Shown here one piece after another: positions 1 to 8,316 of a DNA stretch of 64,000 nt. Under the pieces are notes generated by a model. That model saw nothing but the letters and a program-made list of their open reading frames with translations. It was not told where the DNA came from and did not search any database. Position numbers and translations under genes: made by a program. The stretch is taken from assembly GCF_020532605.1 (NCBI RefSeq), contig NZ_JAJATW010000001.1, forward strand, positions 62,001-126,000, in the 5' to 3' direction. The DNA is from Marinomonas algarum. GTDB taxonomy: Bacteria > Pseudomonadota > Gammaproteobacteria > Pseudomonadales > Marinomonadaceae. The stretch's first letter is position 1. Every line of letters begins with the position of its first letter.

Positions 1-448
1 CTGCATCAAAAGCCAGTTCCGCTGCAGAAAACCCAGGAAACACTTCAACGCCCAGAGATTCCGCTTGTTCTGCTAACCAACGGCACAAATTCCCTAAACT
101 GATCACATAATTGCCTTCATTGTGAAGGCTTTTAGGCACCATCCAATTAGGAATCATACGATGAGTCTTTTCAGACCCTAACCAAAACACTTCATCTGTT
201 GTGACCTTGGTATTAAGAGGCGCCCCCATTGCCTGCCAATCTGGAAACAGCTCATCGAGTGCCGTTGTTTCCACCACCGCACCAGAAAAAATATGGGCAC
301 CCACCTCAGAGCCTTTTTCGACAACACACACACTGATGTTTGAATTGTCCGCTTGAGCATTTTGCATAATGCGACAAGCCATAGATAAACCAGCAGGTCC
401 CGCGCCAACTACCACGACATCAAACGCCATTTCTTCTCTGTCTGTCAT
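1..448 (-). CDS. Electron transfer flavoprotein-ubiquinone oxidoreductase, N-terminal part
   Basis: About 149 N-terminal residues are present and the gene runs off the left edge of the window. ETF-QO passes electrons from reduced ETF to ubiquinone at the inner membrane, serving acyl-CoA dehydrogenases. The protein opens with a dinucleotide-binding strand and the FAD motif GAGPAG, then the family-typical EKGSEVGAHIFSGAV stretch. The start was chosen at the ATG at 448 because a strong GGAGG lies about six bases upstream; a second in-frame ATG six codons later is possible. It lies 74 bases downstream of an acyl-CoA dehydrogenase on the same strand, which suggests co-expression. Confidence 0.88.
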   Translation of the reverse strand, partial: MTDREEMAFDVVVVGAGPAGLSMACRIMQNAQADNSNISVCVVEKGSEVGAHIFSGAVVETTALDELFPDWQAMGAPLNTKVTTDEVFWLGSEKTHRMIPNWMVPKSLHNEGNYVISLGNLCRWLAEQAESLGVEVFPGFSAAELAFDA

Positions 449-522
449 AAGGCCTCCAAATATTGTCTGTTTTTTTTATTGTTTTAAAATAAGACGGCAC
501 ACGCTATTAACAACCTCTGCTG

Positions 523-2313
523 TTAACGTTGAAATGCTTTTAAACTCAATTGATCAACCGATGCTTGACCCACTTTTATCGCATGGGCATAACCTAATGC
601 GCGTGGCAAAATATGGTCGCAATAAAAAGCGACAGAGCAAGACCAAGAGGCTTTTTCAGACTCTGATAAGGTATTACTGATCAGGCTTTCTTGTTCTGCT
701 TTGATTTGCAGCCAAGCCCCCACTAGGAACCCCATCAACATCATATAATCGTAAGCGAGTGCGGTTGCTAATGTGGTGTTGCTTTTCATGCTGTCTAAAC
801 AAACGGCGGTACAATCACGGGCCAGTGTTAAAGAGTCTTGAACAGCTTCAATGTTAGCTTGCATTTTCTCTGTTTTGGCGGGGTGAGAACGGTTATGCCA
901 TGCATTGAGTTCCGCTTCGATGTCTTCTAATAAAGACAACATGGCCGCTCCTTGATCGACATGCAGTTTACGACCTATCAAGTCAATGGCTTGAATACCA
1001 TTAGTGCCTTCATAAATGGGGAGAATACGTGCATCTCTAGCAAACTGTGCAACCCCTGTCTCTTCAATGTAGCCCATGCCACCATGCACCTGAATGGCCA
1101 ACGAGGTGATTTCCTGCGCTTGTTCTGTGATCCAGCCTTTCACTATGGGGGTATAAAGCGCGGTTCTCGCTTTTGCCTTGCGTTGCTCTTCACCATTTGA
1201 AAAGTGAGACACATCACTTTCAACCGCCGCAACATAGATCAGCGAGCGCATGGCATCAAGCTGTGATTTCATTGTCATTAACATGCGTAAAACATCTGGG
1301 TGTTCTATAATCGCGGCACTGGCGGTTCTTTCTGCGTTCATGCCTTGCTTACGCTCTTGCGAATAATCCAGCGCTTGTTGGTATGCTCGTTCTGCAACCG
1401 CTAGACCTTGAAGTCCAACCCCTTGGCGCGCATTGTTCATCATGGTAAACATGGCTTTTATGCCCTCGTTTTTCTGACCGACAAGATAGCCAACGGCGCC
1501 CTCTTGATCACCAAAGCTCATTACGCAAGTTGGAGACGCATGAATCCCCATTTTATGTTCCAAAGAAAGGGCTTTTAAATCATTGCGATCACTTGATTCG
1601 CCTTGATCATTCAACAAAAACTTAGGGACGATAAACAAAGAAATGCCTTTTACGCCTGCAGGAGCATCAGGTAAACGGGCTAACACCAGATGGATAATGT
1701 TATCCGTCATCTGATGATCTCCCCATGTTATGTAAATTTTCTGGCCTTGGATGCGAAAAGCATCGCCATCAGGGGTTGCTTTACAGGCAATTGCCGCAAG
1801 ATCTGAACCCGCACCTGGCTCTGTTAAATTCATCGTGCCCGCCCATTCACCGGACAGCATTTTAGGCAGGTATTGTGCTTTTAGTTCATCGTTTGCGTGC
1901 AGATGAATGGCTTCCATCGCACCAAGGCTAAGCAATGGACACAATGAAAAAGCTAAATTGGCCGATTGAATGCCTTCATTGACGGCCGTAGCGATAACGG
2001 ATGGTAGACCTTGGCCACCAAACTCTGGTGCACCGGACAAACTCAGCCAACCGCCTTCTGCATAGGCATGAAAGGCCTCTTTAAACCCTGACGCTTGTTG
2101 AACTTCGCCTTCCTCAATGCGAGCGCCTTCTTGGTCGCCACTGGCATTAATAGGCGCAATAATTTGTTCTGAAAGCTTACCGGCTTCACTCAGAATCGCT
2201 TCTAATAAACCTTGGTCGACGGGCTCTTCTAGATAAGGCGTCAACCGATCAATGTTCGCAATCGATTGCAAGCTAAACATAATGTCATTGAAAGGGTATT
2301 TGTATTCGCTCAT
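523..2313 (-). CDS. Long-form acyl-CoA dehydrogenase (DmdC/AcdA type)
   Basis: A 596-residue FAD-dependent acyl-CoA dehydrogenase that should introduce an alpha,beta double bond into an acyl-CoA and pass electrons to ETF. The FAD/substrate motif MNLTEPGAGSDL is at about residues 161-172, and the presumed catalytic Glu is E435 in YEGTNGIQ. The extra C-terminal dimerisation domain (about 470-590) places it in the ~590-600 residue subgroup that includes DmdC (3-methylmercaptopropionyl-CoA dehydrogenase). The true substrate cannot be read from sequence: DMSP-derived thioester and medium or long fatty acyl-CoA are both possible. An AraC regulator gene lies upstream and ETF-QO downstream on the same strand. 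Confidence 0.88.
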   Translation of the reverse strand: MSEYKYPFNDIMFSLQSIANIDRLTPYLEEPVDQGLLEAILSEAGKLSEQIIAPINASGDQEGARIEEGEVQQASGFKEAFHAYAEGGWLSLSGAPEFGGQGLPSVIATAVNEGIQSANLAFSLCPLLSLGAMEAIHLHANDELKAQYLPKMLSGEWAGTMNLTEPGAGSDLAAIACKATPDGDAFRIQGQKIYITWGDHQMTDNIIHLVLARLPDAPAGVKGISLFIVPKFLLNDQGESSDRNDLKALSLEHKMGIHASPTCVMSFGDQEGAVGYLVGQKNEGIKAMFTMMNNARQGVGLQGLAVAERAYQQALDYSQERKQGMNAERTASAAIIEHPDVLRMLMTMKSQLDAMRSLIYVAAVESDVSHFSNGEEQRKAKARTALYTPIVKGWITEQAQEITSLAIQVHGGMGYIEETGVAQFARDARILPIYEGTNGIQAIDLIGRKLHVDQGAAMLSLLEDIEAELNAWHNRSHPAKTEKMQANIEAVQDSLTLARDCTAVCLDSMKSNTTLATALAYDYMMLMGFLVGAWLQIKAEQESLISNTLSESEKASWSCSVAFYCDHILPRALGYAHAIKVGQASVDQLSLKAFQR

Positions 2314-2332
2314 TTTTTATTCTCCGAGTTAT

Positions 2333-2389
2333 TATCCGAGCGGATAGATGCCTCTAGAATGTAAAAATTCACTTTATGTCACAATGACA
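2333..2389. promoter_or_regulatory. Two short palindromes upstream of the acyl-CoA dehydrogenase gene
   Basis: TATCCGAGCGGATA (2333-2346) is a perfect inverted repeat 20-33 bases before the dehydrogenase ATG, and TGTCACAATGACA (2377-2389) is a second perfect palindrome further upstream. Both lie between the AraC-family gene and the dehydrogenase, so they are candidate operator or promoter elements. The regulator that would bind is not known. Confidence 0.4.
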
Positions 2390-2453
2390 ATTCAGACCTA
2401 AATTTCTAACAAATACATTCAGACAAGATGAAAAACAGAGCTAAACGCCTGTA

Positions 2454-3515
2454 CTACTGGGATTTCATCGTTTTGCCAAATTTCAGATATTCCTCACTTT
2501 TACGATATTCTCCGGGTGTCATACCTGTCCATTTTTTGAATGAACGGAAAAAAGCACTGGGTTCATCAAAGCCCATAAGCGCGGCAATATCATTGATAGA
2601 TAACTGGGGCGCATTCATATAAGTAATCGCGGCCTCTTTGCGACAATCATCCTTGATGTTTTGATACGACGTCTTTTCATCGTTTAAACGCCTGCGTAAA
2701 GTCGACACACTCATATTTAACCCGCTGGCCACTTCTTCAGCGCTAGGCATTTCCCGCGAAAAGTCTTTGCCAAGCATCGCCATCACTTGTGATTTTAAAC
2801 TGTTGTCATTTTCAACCATGACCAACAATTGGTAAGGGGCCGTTTTCAAGAACCCTCGAAGACTATCTTCTGTTTGGACAATCGGCATATCGAGGTAACT
2901 GGCGGGGAAAACTAAGGCATTCGCATGCTGGTTAAACTTCACTTCTGATTGAAACAGTGTTTTATAGTGTTCAACGTCACTGGGTCGTTCGCTGGTGAAA
3001 TACGCGGCCTTTAAAGCCAAACGGCGACCGATTAACCAACAAATAAAGTGGTGCCACATCGAAAGCGTGGTTCTTAATTGCTCTTTTGACTCTGCCTTTA
3101 CCAGATTCGTCAGATTTTCTTGAGAGTCGTTTAAAGGCGCAAAAGTGACCATCGCGTAGCGCCCTTTTGTGATTAATACTGGCTTTACGGTCGGTCCTCG
3201 ACAAATCTCATAAAAGTCACTGCATCGATACAAAGCATGGGCCAAACTCCTTGCATGAATAATACAAAGACACATCATTCTGAAAGTACCGTTTGGCACC
3301 TTGCCACCACTTAACATACCAAAAGATTCATCTTGCATTAGCCACATGATTTTTTGATACAACATGCCATATCGGTAGGCAGGAAATACGTCGTTTTGCT
3401 CTAACTCTTCAGCGGTTATATCAACGCTGTCCAAGACAGCTTGTCTGTCAAGACCTTGATCTTCAACGGCTTTTAAGAGGTAACGAACACTCGACATAGG
3501 AACAGATGCTTTCAC
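2454..3515 (-). CDS. AraC-family transcriptional regulator
   Basis: A regulator with an N-terminal arabinose-binding-type effector domain as in the OruR/ArgR-like AraC subgroup, and a C-terminal double helix-turn-helix (LNMSVSTLRRRL, then IAALMGFDEPSAFFRSFKKWTGMTPGEYR). The start is taken as GTG at 3515 (353 residues) because AAGGTGA sits five bases before it. A longer form reaching 3581 and an ATG at 3497 are possible, but neither has a good ribosome-binding site. It precedes the acyl-CoA dehydrogenase by 140 bases on the same strand, so it may control that gene; this is inference from position. Confidence 0.82.
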   Translation of the reverse strand: MKASVPMSSVRYLLKAVEDQGLDRQAVLDSVDITAEELEQNDVFPAYRYGMLYQKIMWLMQDESFGMLSGGKVPNGTFRMMCLCIIHARSLAHALYRCSDFYEICRGPTVKPVLITKGRYAMVTFAPLNDSQENLTNLVKAESKEQLRTTLSMWHHFICWLIGRRLALKAAYFTSERPSDVEHYKTLFQSEVKFNQHANALVFPASYLDMPIVQTEDSLRGFLKTAPYQLLVMVENDNSLKSQVMAMLGKDFSREMPSAEEVASGLNMSVSTLRRRLNDEKTSYQNIKDDCRKEAAITYMNAPQLSINDIAALMGFDEPSAFFRSFKKWTGMTPGEYRKSEEYLKFGKTMKSQ

Positions 3516-3584
3516 AGGAATCACCTTACTTGACACATAACCAGGATTAATTTTTATTTTGTGTGTTTTCAATACGTGCAAACA

Positions 3585-3632
3585 GCATACATAAAAAAAG
3601 GCCGCATGACTGCAGCCTTTTTTTATGTATGC
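3585..3632 (-). terminator. Long perfect hairpin, terminator of the 117-residue orphan gene
   Basis: An 18-bp perfect inverted repeat (3585-3602 with 3615-3632) encloses an inner three-pair stem with a TGAC loop. A/T-rich arms give a U-run in both directions. It starts 16 bases after the stop codon at 3648 on the minus strand and lies just upstream of the AraC-family gene. Confidence 0.75.
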
Positions 3633-3647
3633 ACTTTTTGCTCTGGT

Positions 3648-4001
3648 TTACTTTTGCTCAGTAAAAGCAGACAACAGTTCATCGAGTGATAAATCCTCAC
3701 TCTCTGCTTCTGTTGTAGAAACAGCGTCCATTGCTTCTGCCTGCTGCGCTGTATCGTCAGCAGGTTTTACAAAAACAAATCGACGTGGTCGAGTGGGTGC
3801 CGCACCCTCTTCTTTTACTGGTAGCAAACCTAAACGTTCAAGTTTTTTGTGCGCTTGATCTTTGCGTTCCTTGGATTTCTTTGTCACAAAACGGCGTGTT
3901 GACGAAGCTTTACGAGCTTTGTTTTGCTCTTTCATCAACTCTTTTGAGCCAGTTTTTCCAAGTTTTCCACGCATACTGCGCGATTTTTTAGCACGAGCCA
4001 T
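3648..4001 (-). CDS. Hypothetical protein with basic N-terminus and acidic C-terminus
   Basis: 117 residues, family not recognised. The first ~60 residues are very rich in Lys and Arg (opening MARAKKSRSMRGKLGKTG), while the last ~40 are acidic (TTEAESEDLSLDELLSAFTEQK). No signal peptide or membrane segment is visible. The ATG has AGAGGA about seven bases upstream, and a strong terminator follows, so it appears to be a real monocistronic gene. The basic half could bind RNA or the ribosome, but that is a guess from composition only. Confidence 0.7.
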   Translation of the reverse strand: MARAKKSRSMRGKLGKTGSKELMKEQNKARKASSTRRFVTKKSKERKDQAHKKLERLGLLPVKEEGAAPTRPRRFVFVKPADDTAQQAEAMDAVSTTEAESEDLSLDELLSAFTEQK

Positions 4002-4073
4002 AATATCCTCTCTTTATCGTCGCGCATTGTATCAGTGAATGAACGCTAGGTCATCCAGCAAGCATGGGCAATT

Positions 4074-4526
4074 CTAGCAATTTGCTTTAAATGCGCCATG
4101 GCCTTGTTGTCTCTGGCTGCCCATTTCTCCTAACCATTTCTTAATGCCCGCAGAGTCTCCCGATAAAAGCGCCTGTTCTAGATTTTTAAAGACATCAATC
4201 GTGCCATCAATAATCCTCACATACTCTTTTTGCTGTGTGGCTAGTGCTTCACCTTTCAACTTCTCCGCTTTAAGTTGGTACGGTGTTTCATTACGCGACT
4301 GCTCTAAGGAAGCGATTAAAGAGTCGATACGCTCTGCCGCAGCGCTATTATCACCAGACTTAATATCGGAAGACATCGCACGAAGTTCGTTTTTAATGTC
4401 CATCATGTATCCATGCAGTTTGGTTTCACCGCACATTTCATCTTGATGATGCTCATGTGCAAACAGTGCAGTTGAGCAAGATACAGACAAAATAGTCGCG
4501 GCAAGAAGGCCTTTTTTTATAAACAT
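4074..4526 (-). CDS. Periplasmic cytochrome b562-like protein
   Basis: 150 residues with a clear signal peptide (cleavage probably after LFA, about residue 23) and a mature four-helix region resembling soluble cytochrome b562. In that family one Met near the N-terminus and one His near the C-terminus bind haem; here M41/M42 and H143 (QGHGAF) are placed correctly. The His-rich HEHH start of the mature chain and two cysteines (C32, C150) are not part of the classical family, and could form a disulfide or bind metal. A good AGGAGA site precedes the ATG. Haem binding is inferred, not proven. Confidence 0.65.
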   Translation of the reverse strand: MFIKKGLLAATILSVSCSTALFAHEHHQDEMCGETKLHGYMMDIKNELRAMSSDIKSGDNSAAAERIDSLIASLEQSRNETPYQLKAEKLKGEALATQQKEYVRIIDGTIDVFKNLEQALLSGDSAGIKKWLGEMGSQRQQGHGAFKANC

Positions 4527-4695
4527 ACAAATCTCTCCTGGTTGAGTGTGTGTTCACCTAACTGAAAAATACATTAGGTTAATATAAAGTAGCACGAACC
4601 CTAAAGACACAGATAGAATAAGAATGTATTGGTACTGACTGTTGTTCGTGGCTTGTTTATTAATCATGTTTAAGATTCTCGAGGTAACACGTCTT

Positions 4696-4986
4696 ATGAT
4701 GAAGTTCCTATTATTTTTGATTTTGGGCGGTGTTTTTAGCCTACCCGTATGGGCAGAATGCCCAGATATCAGCGCGATTTATGCCGCTGATCAAGCGACA
4801 CAAGACTATATGGACGGCAAAGTATTCAAGAAAGCGAGAGTATTAAAGAAACATTTGCCGAGTTATCGCAAAGAAATTGCCAGTTACATCTACGTGGAAG
4901 ACAAAGGCTTGTATTTCACTGTGTACACGTTAGTTAATTCTGAGTGTGAGGTGGCAATTATAAAAAGCACAAGAGGAAAACATTAG
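4696..4986 (+). CDS. Small secreted protein of unknown function
   Basis: A 96-residue product starting at ATG 4696, ten bases after GAGGT; an upstream in-frame ATG lacks a good ribosome-binding site. The first ~20 residues form a signal peptide ending PVWA, leaving a mature chain of about 76 residues with two cysteines (ECPDIS near the start, NSECEV near the end) that could pair. It is charged and has no motif I recognise. It is the only plus-strand gene in the left part of the window, transcribed divergently from the cytochrome b562-like gene. Confidence 0.6.
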   Translation: MMKFLLFLILGGVFSLPVWAECPDISAIYAADQATQDYMDGKVFKKARVLKKHLPSYRKEIASYIYVEDKGLYFTVYTLVNSECEVAIIKSTRGKH

Positions 4987-5025
4987 TAAGCTTCCTCTGT
5001 GCTTATTGCGGTTTAAGACATTATT

Positions 5026-7488
5026 TTATGCTTTTTTCGAAGGCCCCTTCTCTTCTTTGCTTCCTTCCGTGTCATCTTCTTCCTCGTCGTCCTCTTCTTC
5101 TTCGCCAAGTTTAGAGATTTCTTCAAGGCGCTCAATAACACGTGCAGATAAACTGCCCTCAGGGTAATCCCCTTCTTCATTGAGTTGACCTGGCTCTATG
5201 CCTGTTAAAAGGTGCAAGGCTTCATCGGCTGTCGATACGGCATAGACATGAAACTGACCCGCCTCAACTGCAGTAACAATATCATCGTTTAACATCAGAT
5301 TGACTGCGTTCGATTTCGGAATGATAACGCCTTGTGTCCCAGTTAAACCACGAGCATGGCAGACGTTGAAAAAGCCTTCGATTTTCTCGTTAACGCCACC
5401 GATCGCTTGAATTTCACCGTATTGATTCAATGATCCTGTAATGGCCAGATCTTGACGTAGAGGCACTTGAATCAAAGCCGATAATAAACAACACAATTCA
5501 GCGGTTGAGGCACTGTCTCCATCGATATAGCCATAGCTCTGTTCCATCGCGATGGAGGCAGAGATATCAAGTGGGAAACGCTGAGCGTATTTATCGCCTA
5601 AGTATCCAGATAAAATCAATACACCTTTTGAGTGAATATTTTGGCCAAGGTTCGATTCTCGCTCAATATCAATGATGCCTTTGCCGCCTGGGTAAACCGT
5701 TGTTGAAATGCGTGCTGGTGCACCAAAACTGCTGTCCCCGATTTGCATGACCGTCAGGCCATTGATTTTACCAACCGCATAACCGTCACTTTCCAATAAC
5801 ACCGTTCCTTCAATGATCTCCTCAATGATCTTTTCACTGACGCGTCCTGTACGGTGCTTTTTGGCTTTTAATGCCCGAGCAATGTGCTCTGCGGTGATCT
5901 CATGTTCTTTCGCCATTTGTCTGACGAAATCCGCTTCGCCCAATAACTCAAACACATCACCAATCTTAGCAGCCATCTCTCGTTGGTGCTCGGCGAGACG
6001 ACTGCTGTACTCGATCAAAGCCGCGACACCGTCACGTGTTACGTTAGCGTATTCTTCTTTGTCAACGCGATCTTTCATCAGACGAGCAAACGACAACTCT
6101 GCCTCTTTGGTGCGTTTTAAGGTGTCATCGAAGTCAACCAAGACCCGAAACATTTCTTGAAAATCGGGGTCTGCATCTTGTAATAAATAATAAATATCAC
6201 GCGCACCAATTAAAACCACTTTGACTTGCAGGGGCAAATCTTGAGGCGATAAGGTCATGGTATTCATCAACCCCATATCAGCATAGGGGTGTTCTATCTT
6301 AATGGTTTTGCTTTTTAAAGCGCGTTTAAGAGCTTCCCATAGGTAGTGATCCGTCAGTAACTTTTCAGCGTCGAGGATTAAATAACCGCCGTTTGCAGCA
6401 TGGAGACTACCAGAGCGTATCAAACGGTAGTTGGTTACCAACATTCCTTGGTCGCTGCTGTGTTCAACTTGACCAAATAAATTACGGTAAGTTGGGTGTG
6501 GTTCATACACGACGGGCTGACCGCCGTTTGCATCGTGGGTCGTCGCGATGTTGGGCAGATACAGTTCTTCATAAAACTGACGACGACCGGTTTCATCACG
6601 ATTTTCTGAGGCTTTTTCATCGGCCATTTGGTCAATAATGGTCTTATCTAAATCTTCCCTAAGTTCAGTTAAGTGCGCGGTTATATCGGCATTTTCTTGG
6701 TACTTCTCAAACAAACCTGCCATTAAAGGGTCAAGTGCTTCTTTGACCGTATCTAGGTTGAGCTGTCGAATTTGGTCATAGGTTGCACGCTTCCACTGGG
6801 GCAGTCCAAGCAATTCCTCATTTAAGAGTCCTTCAAGGGTGGAAACGCCTTCTTGAAACGCATCCCGTTCTTCATCACTTAAGGCGGCAAATTCATTTTC
6901 TTCTAGTGCTTTCCCTTCTTTCATGGGAGCAAAACTGACTGAAGAAGCATCGCGGAACATGGCGACCCCGATTTTGCCCGACACGCGCTCCACTTTATTA
7001 ATCGCTGCTTCGTATTGATCATTAAAGGCGCGGTCAATAACTGATTTTTGCTGTTGATAGGTTGGGTTTTCAAAAGCCGCAGGAAAAGTCGCCATTAAAC
7101 CATCAATGACTGTACGAATTTCTTTCTCAAACTCTGATGCCATTCCCGGAGCAAACTCAATGGCCTTTGGACGGTGACTTTCCGTGAAGTTGTTCACGTA
7201 AGCCCATTCATTCGGCGCACAACGACGTTTGGCTTCACTTTTTAAGTAACTCAACACATAAGAAGAGCGCCCTGTTCCTGAGTCGCCCATCGCAAAAATA
7301 TTGTAGCCGGGGCGCTGCATAGCAACACCAAATTGAATCGCTTCCACGGCACGCTCTTGACCTAAAATACCGCTTAATGGCTCAAGGTCATTAAGGGTCG
7401 TAAAGCTAAGGTGATCTTGTGGCACTTTGGCCGACAATGCTTGATAAGAAAGAGGTGCAACCATGTTTGAGGTAACCGTGTTCGACAT
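5026..7488 (-). CDS. LonB-type ATP-dependent protease (AAA_32/Lon_C family)
   Basis: An 820-residue soluble Lon-like protease similar to YcbZ/LonH. The Walker A motif GDSGTGRS lies near residues 68-75. The C-terminal Lon protease domain carries the Ser-Lys dyad: Ser about 659 in DGDSAS and Lys about 702 in GVNEKIEG, spaced as in Lon. The tail is strongly acidic (about 795-808). The start is taken as ATG 7488, which overlaps the tatD stop as TGATG, implying translational coupling; a TTG three bases earlier is also possible. The protein probably degrades damaged or regulatory proteins; substrates are unknown. Confidence 0.85.
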   Translation of the reverse strand: MSNTVTSNMVAPLSYQALSAKVPQDHLSFTTLNDLEPLSGILGQERAVEAIQFGVAMQRPGYNIFAMGDSGTGRSSYVLSYLKSEAKRRCAPNEWAYVNNFTESHRPKAIEFAPGMASEFEKEIRTVIDGLMATFPAAFENPTYQQQKSVIDRAFNDQYEAAINKVERVSGKIGVAMFRDASSVSFAPMKEGKALEENEFAALSDEERDAFQEGVSTLEGLLNEELLGLPQWKRATYDQIRQLNLDTVKEALDPLMAGLFEKYQENADITAHLTELREDLDKTIIDQMADEKASENRDETGRRQFYEELYLPNIATTHDANGGQPVVYEPHPTYRNLFGQVEHSSDQGMLVTNYRLIRSGSLHAANGGYLILDAEKLLTDHYLWEALKRALKSKTIKIEHPYADMGLMNTMTLSPQDLPLQVKVVLIGARDIYYLLQDADPDFQEMFRVLVDFDDTLKRTKEAELSFARLMKDRVDKEEYANVTRDGVAALIEYSSRLAEHQREMAAKIGDVFELLGEADFVRQMAKEHEITAEHIARALKAKKHRTGRVSEKIIEEIIEGTVLLESDGYAVGKINGLTVMQIGDSSFGAPARISTTVYPGGKGIIDIERESNLGQNIHSKGVLILSGYLGDKYAQRFPLDISASIAMEQSYGYIDGDSASTAELCCLLSALIQVPLRQDLAITGSLNQYGEIQAIGGVNEKIEGFFNVCHARGLTGTQGVIIPKSNAVNLMLNDDIVTAVEAGQFHVYAVSTADEALHLLTGIEPGQLNEEGDYPEGSLSARVIERLEEISKLGEEEEDDEEEDDTEGSKEEKGPSKKA

Positions 7489-8309
7489 CAATGTGTTTCC
7501 TTTTGTGAGACAAGCTGGAGTTGATCTTGAGGGTTTGCTTGTGAAAACACTCGGTGGAAATTTTGTGCTGTGGCTTCAAGTAACGCTTCATAGCGAATAC
7601 CTTTTAAGTCAGCGACATATTGAGCCACTTCTGACACATACTTTGGTTCGTTCTTTTTGCCACGGTGAGGAACCGGAGCGAGGTAAGGTGCGTCGGTTTC
7701 AACAATCAACGACTCTAAAGGCAGTTTCTTCACCGTTTCTTTTAAATCTGTGGCCGTTTTAAATGTGACGATACCGGAGATTGAAATCAGATAATTTTCA
7801 TCCAGCGCCGCTTTTGCCATGTCATAATCTTCAGTGAAGCAATGTAGAACCCCTGCTGTATTAGGGTTCCCGTGCTGGCGGATAAGTGACAGGGTGTCGT
7901 TTTTTGCGCTGCGAGTATGCACGATAACCGGCAAACCAAGCTCACCCGCTGTCTTTAAATGGTGCATAAAGCTGACTTGTTGCGCTTCATGTGCTTCTTC
8001 TGACGCTTCATAAAAATAGTCTAGACCGGTTTCACCAATCGCAATGATACGAGAGTTCGCAGCATGCTGACGTAATAGGTGACCGTCGGTGATTAAGCCT
8101 TCACTGTGAAGTGGGTGGACACCACAACTGGCATAGACGCCAGCACGCTGAGTGAAGCCCAAAATAGTTTCCATGTTCTTGAGATCAACTGAAATACTCA
8201 ACAGTTGTCTCACGCCTTGTTGGTAAGCCGCATCAAGAGCAGCATGCAGATCATGGTTGTAGGGTGTTAAATCCAACATGTCTAGGTGACAATGGGTATC
8301 GATTAACAT
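7488..8309 (-). CDS. tatD: TatD-family metal-dependent hydrolase/DNase (YcfH type)
   Basis: 273 residues of the amidohydrolase-type TIM barrel. Metal ligands are visible as DTHCHLD at residues 4-10, the Glu in GETGLDY, the His in VIVHTRSA and VLHCF, and the final Asp in VETDAPYLAP. TatD proteins are Mg-dependent 3'-5' exonucleases or deoxyribonucleases. The gene lies seven bases after holB in the standard pabC-mltG-tmk-holB-tatD order, which matches YcfH rather than the TatABC-linked TatD. Confidence 0.9.
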   Translation of the reverse strand: MLIDTHCHLDMLDLTPYNHDLHAALDAAYQQGVRQLLSISVDLKNMETILGFTQRAGVYASCGVHPLHSEGLITDGHLLRQHAANSRIIAIGETGLDYFYEASEEAHEAQQVSFMHHLKTAGELGLPVIVHTRSAKNDTLSLIRQHGNPNTAGVLHCFTEDYDMAKAALDENYLISISGIVTFKTATDLKETVKKLPLESLIVETDAPYLAPVPHRGKKNEPKYVSEVAQYVADLKGIRYEALLEATAQNFHRVFSQANPQDQLQLVSQKETH

Positions 8310-8316
8310 AGTTTCT

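Noticed and set aside
2428-2622. 64-codon plus-strand frame at the end of the AraC-type gene
   Set aside because: It overlaps the conserved helix-turn-helix coding region in antisense and has no independent support.
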